From: Christiangramia forsetii KT0803
GTDB lineage: Bacteria; Bacteroidota; Bacteroidia; Flavobacteriales; Flavobacteriaceae
NCBI RefSeq assembly: GCF_000060345.1
Contig: NC_008571.1
Span: forward strand, 1,054,001 to 1,118,000
Reading direction: 5' to 3'
DNA: 64,000 bases
Shown here: positions 35,005-46,300 of the stretch, in pieces
Position numbering within the stretch: the first letter of the stretch is position 1
Layout of the letters: each line of letters begins with the position of its first letter
The notes under the pieces: generated by a model
Databases searched by the model: none
Seen by the model: only the letters and a program-made list of their open reading frames with translations
Told to the model about the DNA's origin: nothing
Translations under genes and position numbers: made by a program

Positions 35005-35102
35005 TGATTATTTATCGTATTGTTTTTTATTAACATAAATTTATATAAATTCACGCTAATTAATATGATTTTAAGGACTATTTCCAACTAAAACTATCTC
35101 TT

Positions 35103-38100
35103 ATGAAACAAATTATCTTTAGGGGCTTTTTGTTTGCGTCTATCTTCCTTTTATATGGAATGGCGAATGCACAACAAACAGTCTCCGGAACGGTTATCGA
35201 TGAATCTGGCCCGCTCCCCGGCGTGACAGTAGCAATTAAGGGGACTTCTACAGGAACTTCTACAGATTTTGATGGAAATTACACCTTAAACAATGTGCCA
35301 GATGATGCTACCCTTCTTTTCAGTTTTATAGGTTTTGTAACCCAGGAAGTAGCCGTTGATGGAAGAAGTACTATAGATATTAATTTAACAACTGATGCTT
35401 CAGAACTTGAAGAAGTAGTTCTTATTGGTTATGGTCAAACAACCATAAAAGATGCTACCGGTTCTGTTTCCTCGGTGACATCAGAAAATTTTAATAAAGG
35501 AGTAATATCATCTCCAGAACAGTTAATTCAAGGAAAAAGTGCCGGTGTTCAAATTTCACAAGGAAGCGGTGAACCAGGTTCTGGTGTGGCTATCAGAATT
35601 AGAGGAACCTCATCGGTGAGATCAAATAATAATCCCTTGTTTGTAGTAGATGGAGTGCCGTTACCATCTGGGGATACATCTTCTGAAGGAACCAATATTG
35701 GTGTAGGTTCTAGTGCTGCTAAAAACCCATTAAGCTTCCTTAATCCTAATGACATAGAAAGTATAAGCATACTTAAGGATGCTTCGGCTACTGCAATTTA
35801 TGGTTCAAGAGGTGCTAATGGAGTAGTAATTATCACTACAAAAAGCGGTAGAAGTGGCGGTCGTGAAGGCATTTTTGAATTTTCAACTGAAGTTAGCTTT
35901 TCTTCACCTGCAGAAGAATATGATCTTTTAAACAGAAATCAATTTTTGAATGCTGTAGATGCCTTTGGTGGAATAGCTTTAGATGAAGGTAACGATACGA
36001 ATTGGCAGGATCTGGTTACCAGAAATGCAGTATCCTATAATAGTAATTTAGCATATTCAAGAAACTATGGTTCAGGTAACTTGAGAGCCACATTTAATTA
36101 TGGAAATCAGGATGGTATTATTGAGAAGTCTTCTCAGGAAAGGATTACCGGAAGATTTAACTTAAATCAGAGGCTTTTTGATGATAAGTTAAGATTAACA
36201 CTTCAAAGTACCCTTTCTCGCGTTAATGATGAAGCGCCGCCATTAAGTGGAAGTGCAGGTTCAACAGGTGATGTTTTAGGTGCGGCTTATTCTGCAAATC
36301 CCACTTGGCCGGCAGATCCAGATTTCAATCCTGGAGATCGAATTAATCCGCTTAATTTATTGGAAAACTGGCAAAGTTTAACCGAAACCGATAGGTTTCT
36401 TATTAATTTCTCTGCAGATTATGACCTTTTTGAAGGTTTAAATGCTAAGGTGACATTTGGATATGATTTAGCTGAATCTACACGAGAAGCATCTTTATCT
36501 GCCAATTCATTTAACGTGGCACGGGGTGCAGGAGGTAATGGTAGAGGAGCCTTAAATGATATTACAAATGAAAATCGATTATTTGAAGTAACTCTGAATT
36601 ATGAAAAAGAATTTGATAATTCAAGGTTCGAAGCACTTGCCGGATATTCGTATCAAGATTTTAATACTCGTGGCAAAAATGTGGAGGGCTGGGGATATGG
36701 CAATACCGGTTTAGATCAAATGGCAAATGATTTGTCGAGTTCCGTAGGAACATTGGAATCTATGATAACAGGTTCTTACCAACAATATGGTTATTCTTTT
36801 GATGTTTCTGGAAACGATAATGGTTTATTTGTGAATAGATTATTTCCAGGCGTTCAAACCGATTTTCTAGGGGAAACTAGCATCCCGGTTAGAGCAGTTT
36901 TCGCTGATACTTTTGATAATACAGATGAACTTCAATCATTCTTTACCAGATTGAATTATACAATTGCCGATAAATACCTTTTCACAGCTACGCTGAGAGC
37001 AGATGGTTCTTCTCGTTTTGGATCAGATAATCAATATGGTTACTTCCCTTCCGCAGCCTTTGCCTGGAAAATTAATGAAGAGGATTTTTCAGGAGATTTA
37101 TTTTCCACTTTAAAGCTTAGATTGAGTTATGGGATAACAGGTAATCAGGATGGTTTGGGATACGGGAGATTTGTAAGAAGAGAACGCTATTCAGGATCAG
37201 GAGTTAATGATGGTGGTTCTATAAATATACCTGGTATTTCTACCGTTGACTTCGCTAATCCAGGCCTAAAATGGGAAGAAACTTCACAACTTACGGTTGG
37301 GTTAGATTATGGGTTCTTTGGTGATAGACTTAATGGTAGTATAGATTTCTACAGAAAGGAAACTACAGATCTTTTACTGAATATAGAAGCTGCACAGCCT
37401 TCTCCACAACCTTTCTTTTTCGAAAATTTAGATGCTGTGGTCCTAAATCAAGGAATTGAATTTGATATAAATTATGGGATTATTGAAAGAGAAGACCTCA
37501 ATTGGGATGCCGGATTTAACATCGCTTATAACAAGAATGAAATTCAGGATTTTGAAGGAAGTATTGCAGCAGGAACAATTAGAGGAGCGGGTTTAACAAA
37601 TGCTTTTGCACAAAGACTTGAAGAAGGCCAGCCTTTATATTCTTTTTATTTAAGAGAATTTACTGGATTCGATGAAAACGGTAACCCGGTACATGAAGGT
37701 GGAACAGACAATCAAAAATTTGTGGGTAAAAGTGCCTTACCAGATATTACTGCAGGTTTATCTACAAGTTTAGTATATAAAAACTGGGATGCATCACTCT
37801 ATTTTAATGGTCAATTTGGAAACTACATTTACAATAATACCGCAAATGCATATTTCACTGCAGGCGCTATAGGTAGTGGAAATAATGTAATACAAGACGT
37901 AGTATCCCTAGCCGGAGTTGAAAGTAGATTTGCTGAGGCATCTGTATCTACAAGATTTTTAGAAAAAGGAGACTTTATTAGATTGCAAACAGCGTCTATA
38001 GGCTATACAGTGCCTCTTGGAGAAAATAGTTTCCTAAAATCTTTGAGATTTACGGTTGTTGGTCAAAATTTATTTGTGATTACAGATTATACTGGACTTG

Positions 38101-38225
38101 ATCCTGAAGTAAGTGTTATTCCAGGAGCAAGTGATTTGTTAAACGGACTTCCAATTGCAGGTATAGATTATAGCTCTTTTCCGAGGCCCAGAACATACTC
38201 ACTAGGATTAAATATAACTTTTTAA
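35103..38225 (+). CDS. susC: SusC/RagA-type TonB-dependent outer membrane transporter
   Basis: 1040 residues, standard length. A signal peptide (to about residue 23) precedes a carboxypeptidase-regulatory-like domain (TVSGTVIDESGPLPGVTVAI). The plug then has the RagA motifs NNPLFVVDGVPL and ILKDASATAIYGSRGANGV. A beta-barrel fills the rest and ends in LGLNITF with the terminal Phe. No STN sigma-regulator domain is present. It imports a TonB-dependent substrate, with SusD as lid. It begins the operon. Confidence 0.96.
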   Translation: MKQIIFRGFLFASIFLLYGMANAQQTVSGTVIDESGPLPGVTVAIKGTSTGTSTDFDGNYTLNNVPDDATLLFSFIGFVTQEVAVDGRSTIDINLTTDASELEEVVLIGYGQTTIKDATGSVSSVTSENFNKGVISSPEQLIQGKSAGVQISQGSGEPGSGVAIRIRGTSSVRSNNNPLFVVDGVPLPSGDTSSEGTNIGVGSSAAKNPLSFLNPNDIESISILKDASATAIYGSRGANGVVIITTKSGRSGGREGIFEFSTEVSFSSPAEEYDLLNRNQFLNAVDAFGGIALDEGNDTNWQDLVTRNAVSYNSNLAYSRNYGSGNLRATFNYGNQDGIIEKSSQERITGRFNLNQRLFDDKLRLTLQSTLSRVNDEAPPLSGSAGSTGDVLGAAYSANPTWPADPDFNPGDRINPLNLLENWQSLTETDRFLINFSADYDLFEGLNAKVTFGYDLAESTREASLSANSFNVARGAGGNGRGALNDITNENRLFEVTLNYEKEFDNSRFEALAGYSYQDFNTRGKNVEGWGYGNTGLDQMANDLSSSVGTLESMITGSYQQYGYSFDVSGNDNGLFVNRLFPGVQTDFLGETSIPVRAVFADTFDNTDELQSFFTRLNYTIADKYLFTATLRADGSSRFGSDNQYGYFPSAAFAWKINEEDFSGDLFSTLKLRLSYGITGNQDGLGYGRFVRRERYSGSGVNDGGSINIPGISTVDFANPGLKWEETSQLTVGLDYGFFGDRLNGSIDFYRKETTDLLLNIEAAQPSPQPFFFENLDAVVLNQGIEFDINYGIIEREDLNWDAGFNIAYNKNEIQDFEGSIAAGTIRGAGLTNAFAQRLEEGQPLYSFYLREFTGFDENGNPVHEGGTDNQKFVGKSALPDITAGLSTSLVYKNWDASLYFNGQFGNYIYNNTANAYFTAGAIGSGNNVIQDVVSLAGVESRFAEASVSTRFLEKGDFIRLQTASIGYTVPLGENSFLKSLRFTVVGQNLFVITDYTGLDPEVSVIPGASDLLNGLPIAGIDYSSFPRPRTYSLGLNITF

Positions 38226-38229
38226 AAAA

Positions 38230-39822
38230 ATGGTTATGAAATTTAAAATATATATTAAATACATTGCACTTTCATTGTGCGCAATACCACTTTTACATTC
38301 TTGTACAGATTTAGAAATAGAAGAAACAGATTCGCTCATTAAAGAGTCGGTAGGCGGTTCAGGTTTTCCAGGACTTAGTGATCCGGCATCCTCTTTAGGT
38401 GATCTTTATAATAAGGTTGGTGGAGATTTTCAAACTCAGGAAAATATGTTTGCGCTTTCTGAAGTAACTACAGATTCTTACGTTGTGCCCACTAGAGGAA
38501 CAGACTGGGGAGATAACGGAGTTTGGAGGCAATTACATACACATACATGGTCTGCTTCTCATTTGTTTATCAAGAACTCTTGGAATGGTTTAAATCAGAA
38601 TATTTTTAGAGCAACAGAGATTATTGAGAGTGATGGAAGTGCTCAGACGGAAGCCGAGGCAAAATTTCTTAGAGCTTTTAATATGTTTTTTGTAATGGAT
38701 TTATTTGGATCAGTGCCATTCAGGGGAGTAGATGAGGGACCTGAGATTGATCCTATGGTGTTGAGCAGGAGTGAAGCATTTGATTTTATTGAAACAGATC
38801 TTATGGAAGCCATGCCCGATCTTCCAGACGGAAGTCCTGGTATAGAAGTAACAGGAACAGCTACTAAAGCATCTGCCAGTTTCTTATTAGCAAAAATTTA
38901 TCTGAACGCGCATATTTATAAAGGAAATGAAGCTTCAGATAATGCCGATATGCAGAGAGTTGTGGATATGGTTAATTCAATAGAGGCAAAAGGATTTGCA
39001 ATTGAGGAAGGTTATTTTGACATTTTTGAACCTACCGATGATTCTGAAACTATTTGGCATCTAAGTGCCGAAGTAGGTCCCAGAATTTGGAATACATTAC
39101 ATTATAATCAAAATTCACCAGATAATACTGGTGGTGGCTGGAATGGATTTTCAACCTTAGCAGAATTTTATGATATGTTTGAGGGAGCTCCAAACAGTAA
39201 TTATGTAGGAGATGGGCAGGAAGAAAGAAGAGGATGGGTTCCAGATCCTTCTAACGCAAATGATGAGAACTTAGGGATTGGTTATGGGTTTCTTATTAAT
39301 CAACAATATGATACTGATGGTACTGCACTGGAAACAAGACAGGGACAGCCACTTTCTTTTCCCAAAGAAATTCCATCATTAGTAGGTAATACAGAAGTAG
39401 AAGGAGTTAGATTGATTAAATATCATCCATATGATCCTACAGATACAGAAGATTCAGAGTCCCCCTTAGTAAATTCTTTTAGACGTCATCAGGTACTTTT
39501 TAGATTTGCAGATGCTCATTTAATGCGAGCTGAAGCTATGATGAGAATGGGTGCAGATGCCACAGAAATGGTAAACGAACTAAGAAGACTTAGAACAGAT
39601 ACTCCCGATCTTTCTGGAATCACAGAGCAGGATTTAATAGATGAAAGAGGAAGAGAGTTGTATATAGAGTTCTGGAGGAGAAATGATCTTGTTAGATTTG
39701 GACAATATACTGATCCATGGTCTTTAAAAGAGGTTACGGGTGATGAAACAAAGGTGTTATTCCCAATTCCCGCAACTGCATTACTTTCAAACCCTAATCT
39801 TACACAGAATCCTGGTTATTAA
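38230..39822 (+). CDS. susD: SusD/RagB-type surface glycan- or nutrient-binding lipoprotein
   Basis: 530 residues. A lipoprotein signal with a Cys at about 25 (LCAIPLLHSC) leads to the SusD fold: tetratricopeptide-like helices and the C-terminal family signature (RRNDLVRFGQYTDPW, then FPIPATALLSNPNL). It pairs with the preceding SusC, 4 bp downstream of its stop, and together they form the ligand-capture and uptake complex. The substrate is not recorded in these sequences. A second ATG at 38236 is an equally good start. Confidence 0.95.
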   Translation: MVMKFKIYIKYIALSLCAIPLLHSCTDLEIEETDSLIKESVGGSGFPGLSDPASSLGDLYNKVGGDFQTQENMFALSEVTTDSYVVPTRGTDWGDNGVWRQLHTHTWSASHLFIKNSWNGLNQNIFRATEIIESDGSAQTEAEAKFLRAFNMFFVMDLFGSVPFRGVDEGPEIDPMVLSRSEAFDFIETDLMEAMPDLPDGSPGIEVTGTATKASASFLLAKIYLNAHIYKGNEASDNADMQRVVDMVNSIEAKGFAIEEGYFDIFEPTDDSETIWHLSAEVGPRIWNTLHYNQNSPDNTGGGWNGFSTLAEFYDMFEGAPNSNYVGDGQEERRGWVPDPSNANDENLGIGYGFLINQQYDTDGTALETRQGQPLSFPKEIPSLVGNTEVEGVRLIKYHPYDPTDTEDSESPLVNSFRRHQVLFRFADAHLMRAEAMMRMGADATEMVNELRRLRTDTPDLSGITEQDLIDERGRELYIEFWRRNDLVRFGQYTDPWSLKEVTGDETKVLFPIPATALLSNPNLTQNPGY

Positions 39823-39839
39823 TCTATAAAAATCATCTT

Positions 39840-39872
39840 AAAAAGAGAGGGATAATCTATTCCTCTCTTTTT
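39840..39872 (+). terminator. terminator between susD and the VCBS genes
   Basis: AAAAAGAGAGG and CCTCTCTTTTT form an 11-bp stem with an 11-nt loop and a T-run. It splits the locus into susCD and a downstream unit (VCBS genes), or attenuates read-through between them. Confidence 0.75.
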
Positions 39873-40017
39873 AATTGTAACTGTATTTATAAATTTCTAT
39901 TGCTTCTAAATAGATATAAATAAGTCTTTAAAATAGTTACTGAAAAGTTATCAAATCCTCATTTTGTTTGGTCTATTTATCCAAAAAATCACTATTTTAA
40001 AATTTCAGACCATAGAC

Positions 40018-43000
40018 ATGAAATCATCAATTCTTAAAGTTATTTTTTTTATTTTTTCTATTGGTATTTTCATCTCCTGCGCTTTTGATGATAAAGAAAA
40101 GAATGATGAGAATCAGGCTCTAAATGAACAGAATGAGAAAACACTATTTACATTAATGTCTTCTAAGGAGACCAATGTAAATTTTTTCAACGAGGTGAAG
40201 AACAGTCCCAATTTCAATATTTTTAAATACCGGAATTTCTACAACGGTGGTGGAGTAGCGATTGGAGATATTAATAATGACGGGCTACCAGATATTTACC
40301 TTACCGCTAATATGAAACCCAATAAATTATATCTTAATAAAGGAAACTTCACATTTGAAGATATATCTAAGTCAGCTGGTATTGAAGGCAGTAAACCCTG
40401 GTCTACGGGAGTCAACATGGTAGATATAAATCAGGACGGATTATTGGACATTTATGTTAGCAATGCTGGAAATATGGAAGGAGATAATCATAATAATGAT
40501 CTTTTCATCAATAATGGGAATCTTACTTTTACAGAAAAAGCCTCCGAATATAATCTGGCCGAAACAGGATTTAGCACACATGCTTCCTTCTTTGATTATG
40601 ATAAGGACGGCGATTTAGATGCCTATATATTGAATAACAGCAATATTCCCGTGAGTAGTTTAGGTTATGCTGAACAACGTGAAGTTAGGGCTCAGGATTG
40701 GGAAGGTGTTCCAAAGATTTTTCGGGGAGTTGGAGATATGCTTCTGAGAAATGACAATGGTAAATTTGTAGACGTAAGCGAGGAAGCTAATATTTACGGA
40801 AGTTTAATTGGATTTGGTCTTGGAGTAATGGTTAGTGATTTTAACAACGACCTGTATCCGGATATTTATGTTTCCAATGACTTTTACGAGAGAGATTATC
40901 TCTATATCAACAATCAAGATGGAACATTTAACGAAGAAATAGAAAATTGGACCTCACATTTATGTCTGTCAGCGATGGGAGTGGATATGGCCGATATCAA
41001 TAATGATGGGTATGCAGATATATTTGTAACCGATATGCTTCCTGATTCTGAAGAGCGCACTAAATCTGTTATGGAATTTGAGGGATATAATGTTTTTAAA
41101 TTGAAGCAGAGTAAAGACTTTTTTCAGCAATATATTCACAATACGCTTCAACTAAATAATGGGAATAATTCCTTTTCTGAAATTGCTCATTTCAGCGGAG
41201 TAGAAAGCACTGATTGGAGCTGGGCTGGACTTATTTTTGATATGGATAATGATGGAAATCGTGATATCTATGTAACCAATGGGATTAATCATGATCTTAC
41301 CGATCTTGACTTTGTAGATTTCTTTGCCAATGAGATCATTCAGAAAATGGCACTTACAGGTAAGAAAGAAGCAATAGATTCTATTATTGATAAAATGCCT
41401 GTCACAAAATTACCCAATTATGCATTTAAAAATACAGGTGATCTAAAATTCAAAAATGCTGCACAGGAATGGGGGCTAGGGATTCCAAGTTTATCTAATG
41501 GCTGTGCTTATGGAGATCTTGATAATGACGGGGACCTGGATCTAGTGGTGAATAATGTCAATATGGAATCTTTTGTTTATCGGAATAATTCGGAGAAACT
41601 TAAAAATAGAAATTACTTAAGAATTAAGCTTAAAGGAAAAAAGGAAAATAGCTTTGGAATTGGCAGTAAACTAAAGATCTATTATGGTGAATCTATTATT
41701 ATGCAGGAGCAAAACCCATCCAGAGGTTTTCAGTCGTCTATGGATTATACCATGAATATTGGCCTTGGAGAATTGGAGAAAATAGATTCATTACGAATTA
41801 TCTGGCCTGATAGTAAAACACAACTTCTTACCGATGTTACATCCAATCAAACTTTAATTCTTGAACAAAAGGAAGCCAGGAAAACCTTTACTTCGAAGAA
41901 ACCGGTTCAACAAAAACAACTTTTAACTGAGCGTTCAAATAACAAACTTAAATCCCATCAGGAAAATAATTATACTGATTTTGATTATGAAGGGATGATT
42001 TATCAAAAACTTTCTCAGGAAGGACCGGCCTTAGCTGTGGCAGACATAAATGGAGATGGAAGTGAAGATGTATTTATAGGTGGAGCAAAACAGCAATCTG
42101 GTCTCATATATTTTAACAGAGGGAATGGAAATCTAATGTTAAGTGATCAGCCAGCTTTAAATAATGATCTTGATTTTGAAGATATTTCAGCAGCTTTTTT
42201 CGATGCTGACGGAGATGGAGATCAGGATTTAATGGTTGGATCTGGCGGAAACGAAATTGGTAATGAAGAGAACTATAAGCCAAGACTTTATATAAACGAT
42301 GGAAAAGGGAAGTTTTCACTTTCAAATGGTAAGATACCTTCTATAAATCAAAATATTTCGGTGATTGCTCCAAATGACTATGATTCAGATGGGGACATCG
42401 ATGTATTTATAGGATCCAGAAGTATAGCAGTAAATTATGGACTCGATCCAGAGCACCTTTTTCTCGAAAACAAAGGGAATGGAGAATTTGTAAACGCAAC
42501 GGAGCGTATTGCATATGATGTGAAATATGCAGGAATGATTACCGATGCGAAATGGCAGGATATAGATGGTGATGAGATTATGGATCTAATAACTGTTTCA
42601 GATTGGGGTGCACCAAAAATATTTAAGAATTCAGGAAGAAGACTCTCTAATTATAAAACAAATTTAAATAAATATACCGGATGGTGGAATACGCTGGAGT
42701 TGGCAGATCTTGATAATGATGGAGATCAGGATTTAATTTTGGGAAATATAGGATCCAATATTCCGTATAAGACATCATTTGAAAACCCAATGAAAATGTG
42801 GGTGAACGATTTTGATGATAATGGCACAATAGAACAGGTAGTTACTCTACAGGAAGAAGGGAAAGATTATCCAATTCACATGAAAAAAGAACTTACCTCT
42901 CAATTGGTTTCCTTAAAGAAAAAAAACTTAAAGGCTTCAGAATATGCCCGGAAATCAATGACAGAATTATTTTCGGAAGAGAAAATTGATAACGCATTAG

Positions 43001-43392
43001 TAAAAGAAGCGGTGATCTCTGAAACTATTATAGCGGTGAATGAGGGAAATGGCCAGTTTCAAATAAAAGAACTACCTGATCACGTTCAATTTTCTTGTGT
43101 ATGTGGAATTTCTTGTATAGATGTTAATAAAGACGGAAATCTAGATCTTATCATGGCCGGGAATAATTTCGAATTCAAACCACAATTTTCCCGCCTGGAT
43201 GCGAGTTTCGGTAATGTACTTCTGGGTGATGGCAAGCTTAATTTTGAATGGCAGGACTATGGAATTAGCGGATTTAATATTAAAAGTGAAGTGAAATACC
43301 TTAAAAGGTTTAAAGATAAAAATGGTAAAACCTATATTATAGCTGCTATCAACGATGAAAAACCAAAGATTTTTGAAGTTAGTAATCTATAA
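40018..43392 (+). CDS. VCBS/FG-GAP repeat protein with ASPIC/UnbV domain (CRTAC1-like), lipoprotein A
   Basis: 1124 residues from the ATG at 40018, which begins a lipoprotein signal (FSIGIFISC); a TTG at 39964 is not supported. Repeated FG-GAP units with DxNxDGxxD calcium loops (GDINNDGLPDIYLTANM, DINQDGLLDIYVSNAG and more) form a propeller. A UnbV/ASPIC block lies near residues 530-630 (FGIGSKLKIYYGE, RIIWPDS). It is probably surface-exposed and binds a polymer. Such proteins follow susCD in many marine Bacteroidetes; their ligand is unknown. It overlaps the next gene by 38 bp. Confidence 0.9.
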   Translation: MKSSILKVIFFIFSIGIFISCAFDDKEKNDENQALNEQNEKTLFTLMSSKETNVNFFNEVKNSPNFNIFKYRNFYNGGGVAIGDINNDGLPDIYLTANMKPNKLYLNKGNFTFEDISKSAGIEGSKPWSTGVNMVDINQDGLLDIYVSNAGNMEGDNHNNDLFINNGNLTFTEKASEYNLAETGFSTHASFFDYDKDGDLDAYILNNSNIPVSSLGYAEQREVRAQDWEGVPKIFRGVGDMLLRNDNGKFVDVSEEANIYGSLIGFGLGVMVSDFNNDLYPDIYVSNDFYERDYLYINNQDGTFNEEIENWTSHLCLSAMGVDMADINNDGYADIFVTDMLPDSEERTKSVMEFEGYNVFKLKQSKDFFQQYIHNTLQLNNGNNSFSEIAHFSGVESTDWSWAGLIFDMDNDGNRDIYVTNGINHDLTDLDFVDFFANEIIQKMALTGKKEAIDSIIDKMPVTKLPNYAFKNTGDLKFKNAAQEWGLGIPSLSNGCAYGDLDNDGDLDLVVNNVNMESFVYRNNSEKLKNRNYLRIKLKGKKENSFGIGSKLKIYYGESIIMQEQNPSRGFQSSMDYTMNIGLGELEKIDSLRIIWPDSKTQLLTDVTSNQTLILEQKEARKTFTSKKPVQQKQLLTERSNNKLKSHQENNYTDFDYEGMIYQKLSQEGPALAVADINGDGSEDVFIGGAKQQSGLIYFNRGNGNLMLSDQPALNNDLDFEDISAAFFDADGDGDQDLMVGSGGNEIGNEENYKPRLYINDGKGKFSLSNGKIPSINQNISVIAPNDYDSDGDIDVFIGSRSIAVNYGLDPEHLFLENKGNGEFVNATERIAYDVKYAGMITDAKWQDIDGDEIMDLITVSDWGAPKIFKNSGRRLSNYKTNLNKYTGWWNTLELADLDNDGDQDLILGNIGSNIPYKTSFENPMKMWVNDFDDNGTIEQVVTLQEEGKDYPIHMKKELTSQLVSLKKKNLKASEYARKSMTELFSEEKIDNALVKEAVISETIIAVNEGNGQFQIKELPDHVQFSCVCGISCIDVNKDGNLDLIMAGNNFEFKPQFSRLDASFGNVLLGDGKLNFEWQDYGISGFNIKSEVKYLKRFKDKNGKTYIIAAINDEKPKIFEVSNL

Positions 43393-46300
43393 ATTATTCT
43401 TAATTCAATTGTTGGTTACTTGTCTTTACGGATGCGTTAAAAAAGAAGAGAAATTCTTTTCAAACCCAAAGGCGCAACTCTCCGGAATAGATTTCAATAA
43501 TCAACTCACTCCCAATAGAGACCAGAATATTCTGGATTATTTGTACTTCTACAATGGAGGCGGAGTTAGTATTGGAGATATTAATAATGATGGTCTTCCG
43601 GATATCTATTTCACCGGAAATCAGGTAAAAAATAAACTTTATCTAAATAAAGGAAATCTGAAGTTTAAAGATATCACAGATAAAGCCGGAGTAGAAGGAA
43701 ATAGTACCTGGAATACTGGTACAACGATGGCAGACGTTAATGGAGATGGCTTATTGGATATATATGTTTCTGCCGTTGTGGGAATAAATGGTTTTGTTGG
43801 TCATAATGAACTTTATATTAACAACGGAGATCTTACATTTACCGAGAGTGCAGAGAAATTTGGACTCGATCTAGAAAATTATTCTTCACAAGCTGCTTTT
43901 TTCGACATTGAAAATGATGGAGATCTTGATGCTTATATATTGAATCATGCGGTGCATACGAATGAATCTTACGGTCCTGCTGAAATTCGGAATAAAAGAG
44001 TATATGAAAGTGGTGATAAATTATTTCTGAATGAAAATGGAAAGTTTCGGGATATAAGTGAAGAAGCCGGTATTTATGGAGGTGCTAACAGTTATGGACT
44101 TGGTTTAAGTACTGCCGATTTCAATAATGATGGTTTTACAGATATTTATATTGGAAATGATTTTCATGAAGATGATTATTATTATTTAAACAATGGTGAT
44201 GGAACTTTTACCGAAGCATTAAAATCTAATTTTGGACATGTTTCTCGATTCTCTATGGGAAATGATGCCGCAGATATTAATAATGATGGTTTTGTAGATC
44301 TTATTACGCTGGATATGTTGCCAGAAAATGAGCAGGTCTTAAAATCTTCTGCCGGCGACGATAATGTAAATTTACACAACCTTAGAACCCAGAAATTAGG
44401 ATATCATCCCCAATACACACGCAATATGCTGCAGATGAATATAGCAGGTGAGTTTTTCTCGGAAACGGCTCTTATGAGTGGAATTGCAGCTACAGACTGG
44501 AGTTGGGGTGCTCTTTTTGCTGATTTGGATCAGGATGGTCAACAGGATCTTTTTATAAGCAATGGAATTCCAAAACGTCCTAATGATCTGGACTACATAA
44601 AATTTACTTCCAATGAACAAATAAGGAAAAAGCTAGATCAAAGCACGTTAGTAGATAATCAGGCTCTGGATAAAATGCCTTCTGGAGCAGTTACCAATTA
44701 TGTATTCAAAGGTGAAAGCGAAGGCATGTTTAAGGATATGTCTGGTGTTTGGATTGAGAATGATTCTATCATTTCAACTGGTGTGGCTTATGGAGATTTG
44801 GATAATGACGGAGATTTAGATATAGTAACCAACAATATAAATAACCCGGTGAGTATTTATGTTAATCATCACAATTCCGGGAACTTTCTAAAACTTAATT
44901 TTAAGTATAAAAAGGGAAACAACTTCGGAATTGGAACCAAGGCTATTTTATACACCAGTGAAGGAAAACAATTCAGGCAACTCTACACTACAAAATCCTG
45001 GCAATCGTCTTCTGAGTCAATTATTCATTTTGGGTTTCCCACACAAGCTAAGATTGACTCACTAAGTATTATTTGGCCAGATCAGAGGATTCAGACTTTA
45101 AAATCTGTTAAACCAAATTCATCTATTGTTTTGGAACCTAAGAACACAGATAGAATTCTTGATGTCAAGAACTTATTTTACTCCAGAGATAAAACCTGGT
45201 TTTCTCCGGCTAAAAATGATTTTGGTTTAACTTTTATACATAAAGAAAACCCTTTCAATGATTTTGATGTTCAAAAACTTATTCCGCATAAAATGTCAGA
45301 TTTGGGACCAGCAATAGAAGTCGCAGACCTTAATAAGGATAATTTACAGGATGTTATTTTTGGAGGTTCAAGATTCAGTCCGGCAAAAGTTTATTTTCAA
45401 GGTAAGGATGGTTTTAATGCTGAGAATATGGTTAAAACGTTCCGGGATTCTTTAATGGAAGATACAGATATACTTGCAAAAGATTTGAATTTAGATGGAG
45501 CAGTAGATCTGCTCTTTACTTCAGGTGGTGGCGAATCTATTGGCAGTGATCATAATCTTATGGATAGATTATATCTTGGAAAGAATAATAAGGAATTCAA
45601 AAGGGATTCTATTTTCCCGAAAATGTTTAGTAACTCATCGGTGATACGTTCAGCAGATTTTGATAATGATGGTGATGAAGATATTTTTATAGGAGCAAAT
45701 GCTGTGAATTACAATTATGGTGCGATTCCAGAGTCTTTTCTGTTGATCAATGAGGAAGGTAAATTTTTGATATCAGATCAACAGAAGATATTTGAGAACC
45801 TGGGAATGGTGAATGATGCTCTTTGGATAGATTTTGATAATGATGATGACTTAGACCTCATAGTAGTTGGAGAATGGATGTCACCAAAATTTCTGGAGAA
45901 TGAAAACAGCAGATTTACAGATATTTCAGATCAAAAGATGAGTGAAGAACTCAATGGTTTATGGCAAAAAATCCTGCCAAGTGATATTGATGGTGATGGG
46001 GATATGGATTATCTTTTGGGAAATTGGGGACTCAACTCTAAATTAAAGGCTTCAGTAAATTTTCCTCTCTTAATGTATTATAAGGATTTTGATGATAATG
46101 GTCTCACGGAGACTTTGATCGCTACTGAAAAAAATGGAAATTATTATTTTCTTTATGGATTGGATGAGCTTTCAGCACAGCTAAATCAGTTAATTAGAAA
46201 GAGGTTTACTACTTATAAAGATTTTGCGGGAAAAACCGTTAATGAAATTTTCGAACATAAAGAATTGGAAAATGCCGAAGTACTTAAGGTGCATACTTTA

